Shown: one piece after another, positions 56,011-64,000 of the stretch
How positions within the stretch are numbered: position 1 is the stretch's first letter
Layout of the letters: each line of letters begins with the position of its first letter
Source: Paenibacillus profundus
GTDB taxonomy: Bacteria; Bacillota; Bacilli; Paenibacillales; Paenibacillaceae
Direction of reading: 5' to 3'
Assembly (NCBI RefSeq): GCF_021369635.1
Contig: NZ_JAJNBZ010000005.1
Span: 62,001-126,000 of the forward strand
DNA length: 64,000 bases
Program-made: the position numbers and the translations under genes
The notes under the pieces: generated by a model
Databases searched by the model: none
Seen by the model: the letters and a program-made list of their open reading frames with translations, nothing else
What the model was told of the DNA's origin: nothing

Positions 56011-56370
56011 CGTGCCATCGCTAGCTTCACTCTCCCTTGCCGTCAGGAGAGAGGCTCTGCGTGAAGAGCTGAGTAAAAGGGAGAGTGGGCATATACGTAT
56101 CGTGACAGTTCGTACATACCTGCAGCAGGTATAAGTTACGTTACTGCCATCGCTAGCTTCACTCTCCCTTGCCGTCAGGAGAGAGGCTCTGCGTGAAAAG
56201 CTAAGTAAAAGGGAGAGTGGGCATATACGCATCGTGACAGTTCGTACATACATGCAGCAGGTATAAGTTACGTTCGTGCCATCGCTAGCTTCACTCTCCC
56301 TTGCCGTCAGGAGAGAGGCTCTGCGTGAAAAGCTGAGTAAAAGGGAGAGTGGGCATATACTATCGTGACA
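56011..56370. repeat. 132-bp tandem repeat, about 2.7 copies
   Basis: Copies begin near 56011, 56143 and 56275, with exact 132-base spacing and few substitutions; the third is cut short. Each holds a palindrome with arms CACTCTCCCTT and AAGGGAGAGTG around an inner CTC/GAG hairpin, then a less structured spacer. Because 132 is divisible by 3, a minus-strand frame of 144 codons stays open through all copies. That frame has no good ribosome site and is probably accidental. Confidence 0.9.
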
Positions 56371-56502
56371 GCTTGTTATCGCCACAGCATGTTCTCCACA
56401 GGGCGGAATGACGAAATCGAGTTATACAATAGAAGCAATTCTGCTCGGTGGCCAATTAATACTGCGAACACGAGCAGTAGTGCGTCTTCTGGATCAACGA
56501 GA

Positions 56503-56543
56503 AGAGCTGGAATATACCAACACGGTATATCCCAGCTCTTTTT
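56503..56543 (+). terminator. Strong hairpin between convergent transcripts
   Basis: AGAGCTGG-ATATACC pairs with GGTATAT-CCAGCTCT with small mismatches and runs into TTTTTG on the plus strand. It would stop transcription from ypjC and the repeats before the antisense heme-monooxygenase gene. Confidence 0.8.
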
Positions 56544-56560
56544 GTATTTTATCTCGTCCC

Positions 56561-56905
56561 TTATATGGCCGCTTCGGCAGCCGAATCGGACTCGGCATCT
56601 GGTTGATGGCGATGCACCACTTCATATATTGTCACCTTAAAGTCGATGATGTTGCCATCGGCCTGCTCGCGGCGCGAATGACCACGCTTGAATTCCTCGC
56701 TCTGGACCCAGTTGTCGAACGCGGCACGGTCCTGCCAGACCGTGCGGACTACGAATTCGTCGTACTCCTCCTCCTGTCCGTTCTTTAATAGCTCCATGCT
56801 CACGAATCCCGGCATCCGATGCACGTGCTTCGGTCGTTCAAATCTTGTCTCCAAATGGCCTCCCATCCCTTTATGCACGCGAATGCAATTCGTTACAGCA
56901 ATCAT
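56561..56905 (-). CDS. IsdG/HmoA-like heme-degrading monooxygenase
   Basis: 114 residues of the ABM ferredoxin-like fold: AVTNCIRVHKGMGGHLETRFERP, MPGFVSMELLKNG, then a WQDRAAFDNWVQSEEFKRGHSR segment containing the conserved Trp and heme-ligand histidine. The Asn near the N-terminus is the IsdG-type catalytic Asn. Such enzymes open heme to free iron. An ideal AAGGAGG precedes the ATG. It lies downstream of an iron/heme-type ABC uptake operon on the same strand, which supports the call. Confidence 0.82.
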   Translation of the reverse strand: MIAVTNCIRVHKGMGGHLETRFERPKHVHRMPGFVSMELLKNGQEEEYDEFVVRTVWQDRAAFDNWVQSEEFKRGHSRREQADGNIIDFKVTIYEVVHRHQPDAESDSAAEAAI

Positions 56906-56927
56906 GGGGATTCCTCCTTATAGTGCG

Positions 56928-57018
56928 TGTTCAAAAAGATCGCTTTTCAGCATCGAGAAGTACATGTTTTTGCAAGAAAACTATATCGAAATCATTCTCG
57001 ACTTCGACTTCTTGAACA
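56928..57018. repeat. 91-bp inverted-repeat element
   Basis: Ends TGTTCAAAAAGATCG (56928-56942) and CGACTTCTTGAACA (57005-57018) are inverted copies with two differences, with GAGAA/TTCTC inside. It begins 6 bases past the ABC ATPase stop. It could be a MITE-like element or serve as a terminator; no T run is present. Confidence 0.55.
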
Positions 57019-57023
57019 ACCTC

Positions 57024-57812
57024 TCATAGGGTGCCGGCCGCAACAGCCAGCGGAAATATATAGGGATATGCTTCTTCTTGATGAATGCGAACCCGGATGC
57101 GGAACACGCTCTCGAACATGTCCGGTGTCATCACGTCACGGGGTGGTCCATGATGAACGACGCTTCCGTCATGCATCACAATCATGCGATCGCTGTATTG
57201 AGCCGCCTGATTGATATCGTGCAGCACCATCACAATCGTCATGTTCATCTGTCCATTCAGCTGGTTCATCAGCTCCAGAACCTCAAGCTGGTTAGCAATA
57301 TCCAAATAGGTCGTCGGTTCATCCAACAGCAGGACCTTCGGCTGTTGGGCTAAAGCCATCGCAATCCATGCGCGTTGGCGCTCTCCTCCAGATAACGATT
57401 CCAGCGGCCGATCAGCCAATGTCTCCATGCGCGTGGCGCTGATGGCCCATTCCGTCACGGCGCGGTCTTCTCGGGATGTGCCTGACAGCATGCTGCTGTG
57501 GGGATGTCGACCATATTGCACCAGATCGCGGACGGTCATGTCGGTCAGCTGCGGCTGAATTTGGGTCAGCATCGACAGCGCTTTCGCCGTCTCTCTCCCT
57601 TTCATAACCGCGATATCCTTGCCATCCAGCATGACCAGACCCTGATGCGGCTTGAGCAGTCTGGCCATAAGCTTCAGCAGCGTAGACTTGCCTGAGCCGT
57701 TAGGTCCAATAATGCTAATCCGCTCACCCTGCTCAGCATAAAGGGACACATCCTTAATTCCAAAATGCTGTGACATGTCGAAGCACAGCTGTTCCGCACT
57801 AAGCACGGCCAC
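57024..57812 (-). CDS. Iron/heme-type ABC transporter ATP-binding protein
   Basis: About 262 residues. Walker A GPNGSGKST, signature LSGGERQRAWIAMALAQ, Walker B VLLLDEPTTYLD and H-loop VLHDINQAA are of the FecE/FhuC/BtuD group, in which YLD is typical. It energises uptake through the adjacent permease. The GTG at 57812 has GGAGG eight bases upstream and is preferred to the GTG at 57821. It overlaps the permease gene by 14 bases. Confidence 0.92.
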   Translation of the reverse strand: MAVLSAEQLCFDMSQHFGIKDVSLYAEQGERISIIGPNGSGKSTLLKLMARLLKPHQGLVMLDGKDIAVMKGRETAKALSMLTQIQPQLTDMTVRDLVQYGRHPHSSMLSGTSREDRAVTEWAISATRMETLADRPLESLSGGERQRAWIAMALAQQPKVLLLDEPTTYLDIANQLEVLELMNQLNGQMNMTIVMVLHDINQAAQYSDRMIVMHDGSVVHHGPPRDVMTPDMFESVFRIRVRIHQEEAYPYIFPLAVAAGTL

Positions 57813-58857
57813 TGAACACACCTCCGCGTCTTAATAAATAGAGGAAGAATGGTGCCCCCACCACGGCCAGCAAAATTCCTACTGGCAATTCCAGCGGGTC
57901 GAACCAGCTCCGTGCGGCTGTATCGGCGAACACGACCAGCGCCGCACCGCCCAGGGCGGATACCGGCAGCAAGTACGCATAGTTGTTGCCGACAATTAGC
58001 CGTACCATATGCGGGACGACAAGGCCGACGAAGCCTATCAATCCTGACACGCTCACGGCGATGCCGGCCAGCAGGGTGCTGATCGAAATAAGGAACAGAC
58101 GACTCTTTTCCGTCGGATGCCCGAGCAGCTTCGCTGCCTCATCGCCAAGCAGCAGAACATTCGCATGCCTAATGCCGAACACCGACAGGAGGAGAGCAAC
58201 GGCAAAGTAAGGCAGCACCATCTGGAGATGGTACCAGCTCACACCGGCAAGACCTCCAGACAGCCAAGGCAGCACGGCTTGCACTCTGTCGCTGTAAAGC
58301 TGCATAATGCCTGATGTGACAGCCCCTGCCAAAGCGTTGACGGCTACCCCTGCCAAGATGATGCGCAGCGGCGAGGCCCCTTTCTTCCAGGCGAGGCTGT
58401 AAGTAATCATAACGGCGACCCATGCACCAACAAAAGCGGCTGCCGGAACCAAATAAATCATTTCCGGAAAAATGAGCATGATGATGACGGCCATCAGGCC
58501 CGCTCCTGCCGATACGCCGATAATGCCCGGATCGGCAAGCGGGTTGCGCATGACTCCTTGCATGAATGCGCCGGAGATGGCTAAGGAGCTCCCTACCACC
58601 ATAGCCAACAAGGTGCGCGGCAGCCGGAAGTTCCAAATAATCTGATCATCGGTCGAAGGCTCGCGGTGAATTAGCACCTCCCATATCGTCTTCACGGGAA
58701 TGGATACCGCCCCTGTCGACAGTCCGTATAGAAATGCTGCCACCAGAAGCACTACGGTTGCAATGATGGTCACCGTCCGCTTCCACTTACGCGGGTCTTG
58801 ACTCTGTACCCCCTCGCTGAACGCTTCGGGAGCCTTCAGCTTGGCATCGATAGTCAT
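57799..58857 (-). CDS. FecCD-family ABC transporter permease
   Basis: 352 residues with about nine to ten membrane segments. LPRTLLAMVVGSSLAISGAFMQGVMRNPLADPGIIGVSAGAG, GLIGFVGLVVPHMVRLIVGNNY and the C-terminal ELPVGILLAVVGAPFFLYLL are family signatures. It moves iron-siderophore, heme or cobalamin across the membrane, probably as a homodimer since only one permease gene is present. It lies 6 bases after the binding-protein gene. Confidence 0.94.
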   Translation of the reverse strand: MTIDAKLKAPEAFSEGVQSQDPRKWKRTVTIIATVVLLVAAFLYGLSTGAVSIPVKTIWEVLIHREPSTDDQIIWNFRLPRTLLAMVVGSSLAISGAFMQGVMRNPLADPGIIGVSAGAGLMAVIIMLIFPEMIYLVPAAAFVGAWVAVMITYSLAWKKGASPLRIILAGVAVNALAGAVTSGIMQLYSDRVQAVLPWLSGGLAGVSWYHLQMVLPYFAVALLLSVFGIRHANVLLLGDEAAKLLGHPTEKSRLFLISISTLLAGIAVSVSGLIGFVGLVVPHMVRLIVGNNYAYLLPVSALGGAALVVFADTAARSWFDPLELPVGILLAVVGAPFFLYLLRRGGVFSGRA

Positions 58858-58863
58858 CCGTTA

Positions 58864-59817
58864 TCACTCCGCCTGTTTCAGATGAGTCGCAAGAACATTT
58901 AAGGCGTCTGCGATTTTCGTACCTGGATTGGTGCCGAACAGATGTGAAGGAAGCACGATGATATTTTCGTTCTTCACGGCTGTCATACTGCTCCAGGCTG
59001 CATTTTTACTAATTTCTTCATTAAATGCTTTCTGTACTGCTTCCGGGTCTCCGTGCGTAATGAGCAAAATAATATCTGGATCCGCTGCAATGACACGCTC
59101 CGCACTCAGCTGCGCATAACCAGACATTTTATCCAGCTTCGGAAATTGTGCAGCTACATTTCTGCCCCCGGCTCTCGTTAACAGATCGCCTGGAAGCGAA
59201 GATGGGAGCGCAGCCAGCAATGTGCCGGGAGCGCCGTACACGATTAAGGCCTTCTTCGGATTGTCTTTATTGACCTTACCGGCAATTTGCAGCTTGATGT
59301 CCATTGCTTTAACGGTCGCCTTGGCCTTCTCCGTCTTGCCGAGCAATTGTCCGATCTTCAGCACATTCTCCTTAATTTCATTAACGGATTCAGAGCTGGC
59401 CACGTACACTAGCGCACCAGTTGCTTCCAACGCTTTAATATCCTTTATGTTCAAGCTTTTGCTTGCAATGACCAACTCTGGCTTCAATGAAGTAATCTTC
59501 TCGTAATTCGGCGCATGACCCGATCCGATAACCGGTGCGTCCAACACCTCTTTTGGCAATGTCTTATTGCTCGTGTTCGGGCGACCAACGACTTTTCCGC
59601 CCAATGCCGCCACAATCTGTGCATCTCCAGCAGCTAGCGTGACCACCTTCTCGACTGGCTTGCTTAATGTCAGCTCCCGGTCGGCGAAATCCTTAACGAC
59701 AATGTTGGCCTGCGCGCTCGCTACCGGCGCATTGAATGCGGCATGTACAAGCGACGAGCATACTAATGCGGCAGCTAGCATAAGCTTACCGGAATGGCGG
59801 ACAACAGAACGTAACAT
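58864..59817 (-). CDS. Iron/heme-type ABC transporter substrate-binding protein
   Basis: 317 residues. The signal peptide ends near ASA-QAN. The mature part is a class III binding protein: VTLAAGDAQIVAALGG, NYEKITSLKPELVIASK, AADPDIILLITHG. These carry siderophores, heme or cobalamin. The usual lipobox is absent; the only cysteine in the signal is preceded by ALV. In Gram-positive bacteria this protein is normally lipidated, so it may be free or held another way. Two Fur boxes precede it. AGGAGG precedes the ATG. Confidence 0.9.
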   Translation of the reverse strand: MLRSVVRHSGKLMLAAALVCSSLVHAAFNAPVASAQANIVVKDFADRELTLSKPVEKVVTLAAGDAQIVAALGGKVVGRPNTSNKTLPKEVLDAPVIGSGHAPNYEKITSLKPELVIASKSLNIKDIKALEATGALVYVASSESVNEIKENVLKIGQLLGKTEKAKATVKAMDIKLQIAGKVNKDNPKKALIVYGAPGTLLAALPSSLPGDLLTRAGGRNVAAQFPKLDKMSGYAQLSAERVIAADPDIILLITHGDPEAVQKAFNEEISKNAAWSSMTAVKNENIIVLPSHLFGTNPGTKIADALNVLATHLKQAE

Positions 59818-59904
59818 GAAAAATACCTCCTATGGATATGTAGTGAGTAGCGATGAGTGATCATGATGGATGATAAAATTGAATCCTCATATCTTTACTC
59901 TGTC

Positions 59905-59923
59905 GATAATGAGAATCATTATC
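59905..59923. promoter_or_regulatory. Fur box 1
   Basis: GATAATGAGAATCATTATC matches the 19-base Fur consensus (GATAATGATAATCATTATC) at 18 positions. It lies 88 bases before the binding-protein start, so the operon should be repressed when iron is plentiful. Confidence 0.9.
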
Positions 59924-59943
59924 ATATTCTTTAGTTATAATAG

Positions 59944-59966
59944 TTGATATTGATTATCATTGTCAA
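59944..59966. promoter_or_regulatory. Fur box 2
   Basis: TTGATATTGATTATCATTGTCAA is palindromic apart from two base pairs and holds a Fur-like core. It is 20 bases from box 1, so two dimers could bind together. Confidence 0.65.
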
Positions 59967-60030
59967 CAAAGAAATGCGTATTCCCTTTTCTATCACACCT
60001 CTCTCCCACACACCGGTTGTCCTGCCGATC

Positions 60031-60067
60031 AAAAAAGACCGTGCAGCTTGGTGCCAGCTCACGGTCT
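60031..60067 (-). terminator. Terminator after trxA
   Basis: On the minus strand AGACCGTG-AGCTGG pairs with CCAAGCT-CACGGTCT with small bulges and runs into TTTTTT. Confidence 0.9.
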
Positions 60068-60075
60068 TACATGCA

Positions 60076-60396
60076 TTATCGGACATAATTCATTACTGCG
60101 CGCTGCAAAGTTTCCAATGGCTGTACGCCGACAAAGCCTTCCACTTCCTTGCCTTCATAAAACAGCTTCAAATTCGGGATCCCCTGCACCTGATACTTGA
60201 TGGCTGCATATGGGTTGCTATCCACATTGACCTTAGCTATAATCGCCCGATCTCCCATTTCTTCGGCCAATCTATCGAGCGTCGGCGCAATCATGCGGCA
60301 AGGTCCGCACCACGGCGCCCAGAAGTCGACCAATACCAGCTTATTGTCCTGGATAAAAGCTTCAATCGTGCTGTCTGTTAATTCCACCGTTGTCAT
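60076..60396 (-). CDS. trxA: Thioredoxin
   Basis: 106 residues. FWAPWCGPCRMIAPTLD has the redox pair CGPC; the cis-proline is in QGIPNLKLF. It reduces protein disulfides in the cytoplasm. TTAGGAGGA precedes the ATG. It is monocistronic, with its own terminator. The promoter overlaps a CsoR/CstR-type palindrome, so this thioredoxin is likely induced by a specific stress and need not be the housekeeping copy. Confidence 0.97.
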   Translation of the reverse strand: MTTVELTDSTIEAFIQDNKLVLVDFWAPWCGPCRMIAPTLDRLAEEMGDRAIIAKVNVDSNPYAAIKYQVQGIPNLKLFYEGKEVEGFVGVQPLETLQRAVMNYVR

Positions 60397-60426
60397 GTCT
60401 ATATTCCTCCTAACTAGTTGTCACTA

Positions 60427-60444
60427 TATACCCCTATGGGTATA
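60427..60444. promoter_or_regulatory. CsoR/CstR-type operator upstream of trxA
   Basis: TATACCCCTATGGGTATA has perfect 7-bp arms around CTAT, the layout (ATACCC-N4-GGGTAT) bound by CsoR-family repressors such as the persulfide sensor CstR. It starts at the last base of the -10 element, where a repressor would block transcription. Confidence 0.65.
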
Positions 60445-60472
60445 ATATAGATCTTTCTGCTCCATTCGTCAA
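60444..60472 (-). promoter_or_regulatory. trxA promoter
   Basis: TTGACG (60467-60472) and TATATT (60444-60449) on the minus strand are separated by exactly 17 bases, a strong sigma-A match about 50 bases before trxA. Confidence 0.75.
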
Positions 60473-60526
60473 CTATCTCAGCTATCTAGCTATCTTATTA
60501 TCCAGACGGTACAGCTTGATGCGACA

Positions 60527-60557
60527 AAGAGGCGCTGCTCAGAATCATGCGCCTCTT
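60527..60557. terminator. Hairpin after the AraC remnant
   Basis: AAGAGGCGC and GCGCCTCTT form a perfect 9-bp stem with a 13-base loop, followed on the minus strand by TTTG. It is a possible terminator of the AraC/GH94 region. Confidence 0.5.
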
Positions 60558-60580
60558 GCAGGTCAACTGTATTGATGGAA

Positions 60581-60958
60581 TCAGACTATATCAGACATTA
60601 TGGACGGGTCAGATAACTGAATATCCACTCGGACCTTCAATCGGTACTCGTGCGGGGATATTCCCTCCAGTTTCTTGAACATACGTGAGAACTGCTGCTT
60701 CGTATTCTCAAAGCCAACCGCGTTCCCTGCTTCAGCCAGTCGCATGGAGCTATGAGCAAGCAGTTCCATCGCTTTTCGAATTCTAACCTTTTTCAGATAC
60801 GATACGAAGTATCTCCGGTGAATGCCTTGAATGCTTCGCTGAAAAAAGTGTAGCTGGACGATACATGATTGCTCACCAGCGCCATATTCAGCGGCCGAAA
60901 ATAATTTTCTTTCATTGCAGATGCCGCTGAGCCAGCAGCCTTTTCCACCATTTCCACC
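60581..60958 (-). pseudogene. AraC-family regulator remnant (C-terminal DNA-binding part, frameshifted)
   Basis: Two frames together spell an AraC helix-turn-helix domain. ENYFRPLNMALVSNHVSSSYTFFSEAFKAFTGDT reads in one frame until a stop near 60813. FVSYLKKVRIRKAMELLAHSSMRLAE then VGFENTKQQFSRMFKKLEGISPHEYR continues in another frame. A single missing base near 60820 explains the shift. The sensor part and start codon are absent: about 60 bases upstream lies the end of the GH94-like gene. It looks like a decayed regulator, probably of the adjacent sugar-phosphorylase locus. Confidence 0.8.
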
Positions 60959-61015
60959 GTGATGACGGTGACGGCTTACGCGGCACTAGCTCGAGTTATG
61001 GTTCAGAACGCGCAG

Positions 61016-64000
61016 CTATGTCAGGTATACATCAATGGATGCCGCTTCACCACTGCGTATGGCTTCCGCTACAGAACCGTGAAGGGTGCCAGCGTCCACC
61101 TCGATGACTTGACCATTGTTCAGCGTGACGGTAAGACTGCGTACGACCGCCGCCGCTTCACCGAACGTATCCGCTCGCCGCGGGTTGTGGTAAGTCACTT
61201 GCACACGGCCGAGAAACTTGAATGACACTTGGCCGGAATCATCGAACAGCCAGCCTGGAAGGATCGGACAGAAAGTAAGCTCTAGTTCGCCGTTATGCAT
61301 GCGGAACAATCTCTTGCCAACCATCATATATCTCCACATGCTGATGAATTCCGCCGTCGATCCGCTTAACCTGGCGACGAAGCCGCGGCCATGCACATGC
61401 GGATCCGGATTGACGCCGGTCGCGATGAATGACGAGTTCTCCAAGGTGCTTCGACCGTATACGGCCGGGTCGAGGAACGGGACGAGCGATGTCTTCAATT
61501 CATTCGTATACTCCTCGTACAGCCCAGCTTTAAGCAGCGCAAGCAAATATTTGTATGACATGTGCAGGAAGTTCGATTCCCGCTCCAGCCATCCTGGCGT
61601 AAAGGCGCGCATCCGGCCGATCTCATGCGATTCCTGTTCCAGACTGACCGAGGTTTTGTACATGTGCGTCGTCGGATCGAACAGATCTGTCGATCTGATC
61701 CGATCATAGATATGTTTCGCCTGTGTCGGATCATCGATCGTCTTCAACCAACGTGTCGGACCTTCCAAGAAATAAGGCAGGGCGTACGCCTTGAAGCCGT
61801 TTACCTTCGCCTTCGGCAGGCCGTATCCGCTCATAACCGCGTGTCCCTGCTCATCGGTAATGGCTTCGTACGCTTCCGCTTCAAAGCGGAAGTATGTCGG
61901 TGTGAGTCCAGTGCCGAACTCTATCGCTTGCTCGATGCCTTCGTCAATCTTGGCTATAAATTTCCGATATGCGGCTTGGACAACATCCAGAGACACTTCA
62001 GCTTCTATTCCGCTAATGCCGAAGCGGATGCGTTCGCGATAGCTTTCTCTTAGGGATGCCACGCGATCCCAATACGAACTGCTCCGTTCGGCCTTCCGCG
62101 TACTCCTTAATAGCTTGATGGACTTCGTGCAGCAGTTCGGCCATTTCCTCGGGCACGCGTATCGTGCGACTGCTGTATTCATCCAGAGCATTCAGCATGA
62201 ACTGGACGAGACGCTTCAGCTCGAATGTCTCGCTCATGCCCGAGCCGAATAAGCCTGGCAGCCCATTCATCGCATCGTTCCAGCCCGGCTTGTTCGCCTC
62301 CATCTCCACGCCCATTCCGTACGGATCCAAGCAGGAGAACTTGTTCAAGGATAACGACAGCATTTTCACGAACAGATTCGTCCGATAGATTTCCCCGCGA
62401 CCGTTATGTGTACGCAGCCAATGAGTCTCCTTCACTTTGCGCCCGAGTTGCTCCATCTTCTCTTCGTCCCGGATAAGAGCTCCGTATTGGCGGACTTTAT
62501 CGCCGCTCAGCACATACTTCTCGCTGCGCGGCAGCACATACGCCGGACTGTCGTAGAAAGCGTATGTATCCTCTCCGAATAGCAGCTCTTCCTTTTTGTC
62601 CGGGAAGATTTCAAGATAGCCGTCTACGAGGTCCATGTTGTAAGTCCAATGGTCTGTCCAGAACCCTTCGCCGAATTCAGCCTCGATCTGCTGCTCAGCC
62701 AAGGCGAACAGACCAGTCAGGAACTGCTCTTCGCTCATCTGAAGCGGCACCGCGTGGTCAGCAATGTAATTAATAATTTTGCCTGGCGTGAACTTGCTGC
62801 TGCATATAGCCAGCAACGGCTCATGCTTGTCTGCCGCCGCGGTCTTGATCCACTCCGCCAGCTTACCTGCGTTCACCCTCGGCACCTGAAACGTACAGCC
62901 CGCAACGCCAAGCGGATTGTATCCGTCCGCTTGCATGAGACTAAAGAACATCCAAATATTGAAGGTCCCTACCTGCGGATTGAAGAACACATCGTTGCGC
63001 CGGTTCTGGTTCATGTCGCGGAAGTTGCCATTGCCTTGGGAGTAATATTCAGGCGCTAGCGAGAAGAAATTATAGTCCCGCTCCAAGTCGCCATGCTTGC
63101 GCGAATACAAATGAATGACGAAGCCATCCTTGCCATTGTCGAACAGGAACGGATACCCTCCACGCAAGAAATTATCCATGTACGATTGGCGGCTATAGGC
63201 GTCGAACATCGGCGAAGACGTATGTGTGGCGATGTCTTCGGTCAGCTGCTCGGTCAAGTCGTTGGCTTCTTGGCGTTTGCGTAACACATATTGAGCGCTG
63301 CAGATGCTCGCTGCCCGCCGGTTTATCTTTCCAATGTCGTTCACATGTCCGATCAAGGTATAGATGTGGAGGCTCTGTCCCGGCTGCAGTGTCCGGGCCG
63401 TACCGGTAAATCCGCACGGCACTTTATTGTATGGGTATTGCGGCTGTTGAACCAGGTCGGATAGCGTTGTATCGGCGAAGCGCTCTGGATAAGCGAGCGA
63501 CGTATTGCTGCCGAAAATGATTTCAAAGTCGACAATGGGCGTTATCGGCTGACCATCCTCGCTGAACGACAAATAGAAATGTCCGTTCGCGACTTCGCTT
63601 ACCTCTGCTTCATCATGCGTGCTCGATCGCACCTTGTAGAACGGAATTCCTTGCTCCAGATTATATACTTCCATCCAGCTGCGCAGCAGGTTGCCCACTT
63701 CCTTAAAACCGCCGTTCTCCACACCGTATGGAAGAATTTCCGGCATGCCGTCCAGAATCTCGAGCTCCAACGCTTGCTGCGAGACGTTCTTCACCTCTAC
63801 TTGCCGCACCAATGCCGCATAATCTTCATGCGGCAGATTGAAATAAGTGACACGGGTCTCCAATCCCTGGATCACATTCTGTTCCTCAATCGTAAGTTCG
63901 TTCGGACGTATGCGCATGACACGCTTCGCGGCAGAATCGGGACAGCTCGTCTGAAAAGGCTCATAGACGGTCTCTACCCCGCGAATCTTAATAAAGGTGC
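61016..64000 (-). pseudogene. GH94-like glycoside phosphorylase, frameshifted and cut by the window edge
   Basis: Reading the minus strand from 64000, the open frame runs through NFRDMNQNRRNDVFF, the NKPGWNDAMNGLPGLFGSG motif (its Asp is the expected acid/base) and ends early at 62013. The natural continuation, YWDRVASLRESYRERIRFG onward, lies in the next frame and runs to 61016. One extra base near 62075 (between EQF and YWDR) accounts for the break. The N-terminus lies beyond the window; visible length is near 990 residues, as in large cellobiose-phosphorylase-like proteins. Such enzymes split beta-glucosides with phosphate. It is a recent pseudogene or a sequencing error, since both halves remain well preserved. 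Confidence 0.8.

Noticed and set aside
55951-56385. 144-codon minus-strand open frame through the tandem repeats
   Set aside because: It stays open only because 132 is a multiple of 3. It has no good ribosome site, and the translation is a repeated low-complexity string.
56408-56788. Plus-strand open frame of 126 codons
   Set aside because: It runs through a strong plus-strand terminator hairpin and then antisense across the heme-monooxygenase gene.
1-64000. CRISPR array, tRNA/rRNA genes, prophage or intact IS transposase
   Set aside because: No regularly spaced repeats with unique spacers, no tRNA cloverleaf or rRNA segment, and no transposase, integrase or phage protein was seen in the translations.

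Overview
The window looks like chromosome of a Paenibacillus-type Firmicute with moderate GC. Evidence includes AGGAGG ribosome binding sites, an S-layer-homology (SLH) surface protein, a cell-wall amidase carrying a copper-amine-oxidase-like N-terminal domain, bacillithiol genes, and a long block in the Bacillus subtilis order ypjD-dapB-mgsA-bshB1-bshA-cca-birA-panBCD-dinG-(rex, mtaD)-ypmB-asnS-dnaD. I see no rRNA, tRNA, CRISPR array, prophage or intact transposase.

Layout. 1-11.6 kb: an exporter-type ABC half-transporter cut by the left edge, a two-headed bacterial dynamin (DynA type), nth with a small unknown gene, an SLH protein, and an amidase + GerMN lipoprotein pair. 11.9-17.8 kb: a compact six-gene operon with two ABC ATPases, an ABC-2-like permease fused to a degenerate M1-peptidase-like ectodomain, another membrane protein, an ECF sigma factor and a membrane protein that could be its anti-sigma factor. 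18.1-23.4 kb: a large palindrome, leuCD, a divergent LysR regulator with a T-N11-A operator, and a GH3 N-acetylglucosaminidase. 23.4-32.9 kb: methionine-salvage genes (mtnU, mtnE, mtnW, mtnX, mtnB) interrupted by proBAC, where mtnWXB sit translationally coupled behind proC and downstream of a proline-type T-box leader. 33-46.3 kb: dnaD, asnS, ackA, an hbd-type dehydrogenase, a short FtsH-like protease with a membrane partner, ypmB, mtaD, rex, dinG and a TPR gene. 46.4-56 kb: panDCB behind a structured leader, then birA, cca, bshA, bshB1, mgsA, dapB, a MazG-like gene and a YitT-family membrane protein. 56-60.4 kb: three 132-bp tandem repeats, a heme-monooxygenase-like gene, a Fur-box-preceded iron/heme-type ABC uptake operon, and trxA under a CsoR/CstR-like operator. 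60.5-64 kb: an AraC remnant and a frameshifted GH94-like glycoside phosphorylase that runs off the right edge.

How it works together. Most of the window is housekeeping: amino acid synthesis (Leu, Pro, Lys/DAP), pantothenate, biotin transfer, bacillithiol, methylthioadenosine recycling, redox control and DNA repair/replication. The parts most worth a second look are the fusion of methionine salvage to a proline T-box operon, the sigma/ABC/M1-like operon, the likely persulfide- or copper-type operator on trxA, the panB leader, and the 132-bp repeat family. Functional calls rest on motifs read directly in the translations plus gene order; no database search was run.
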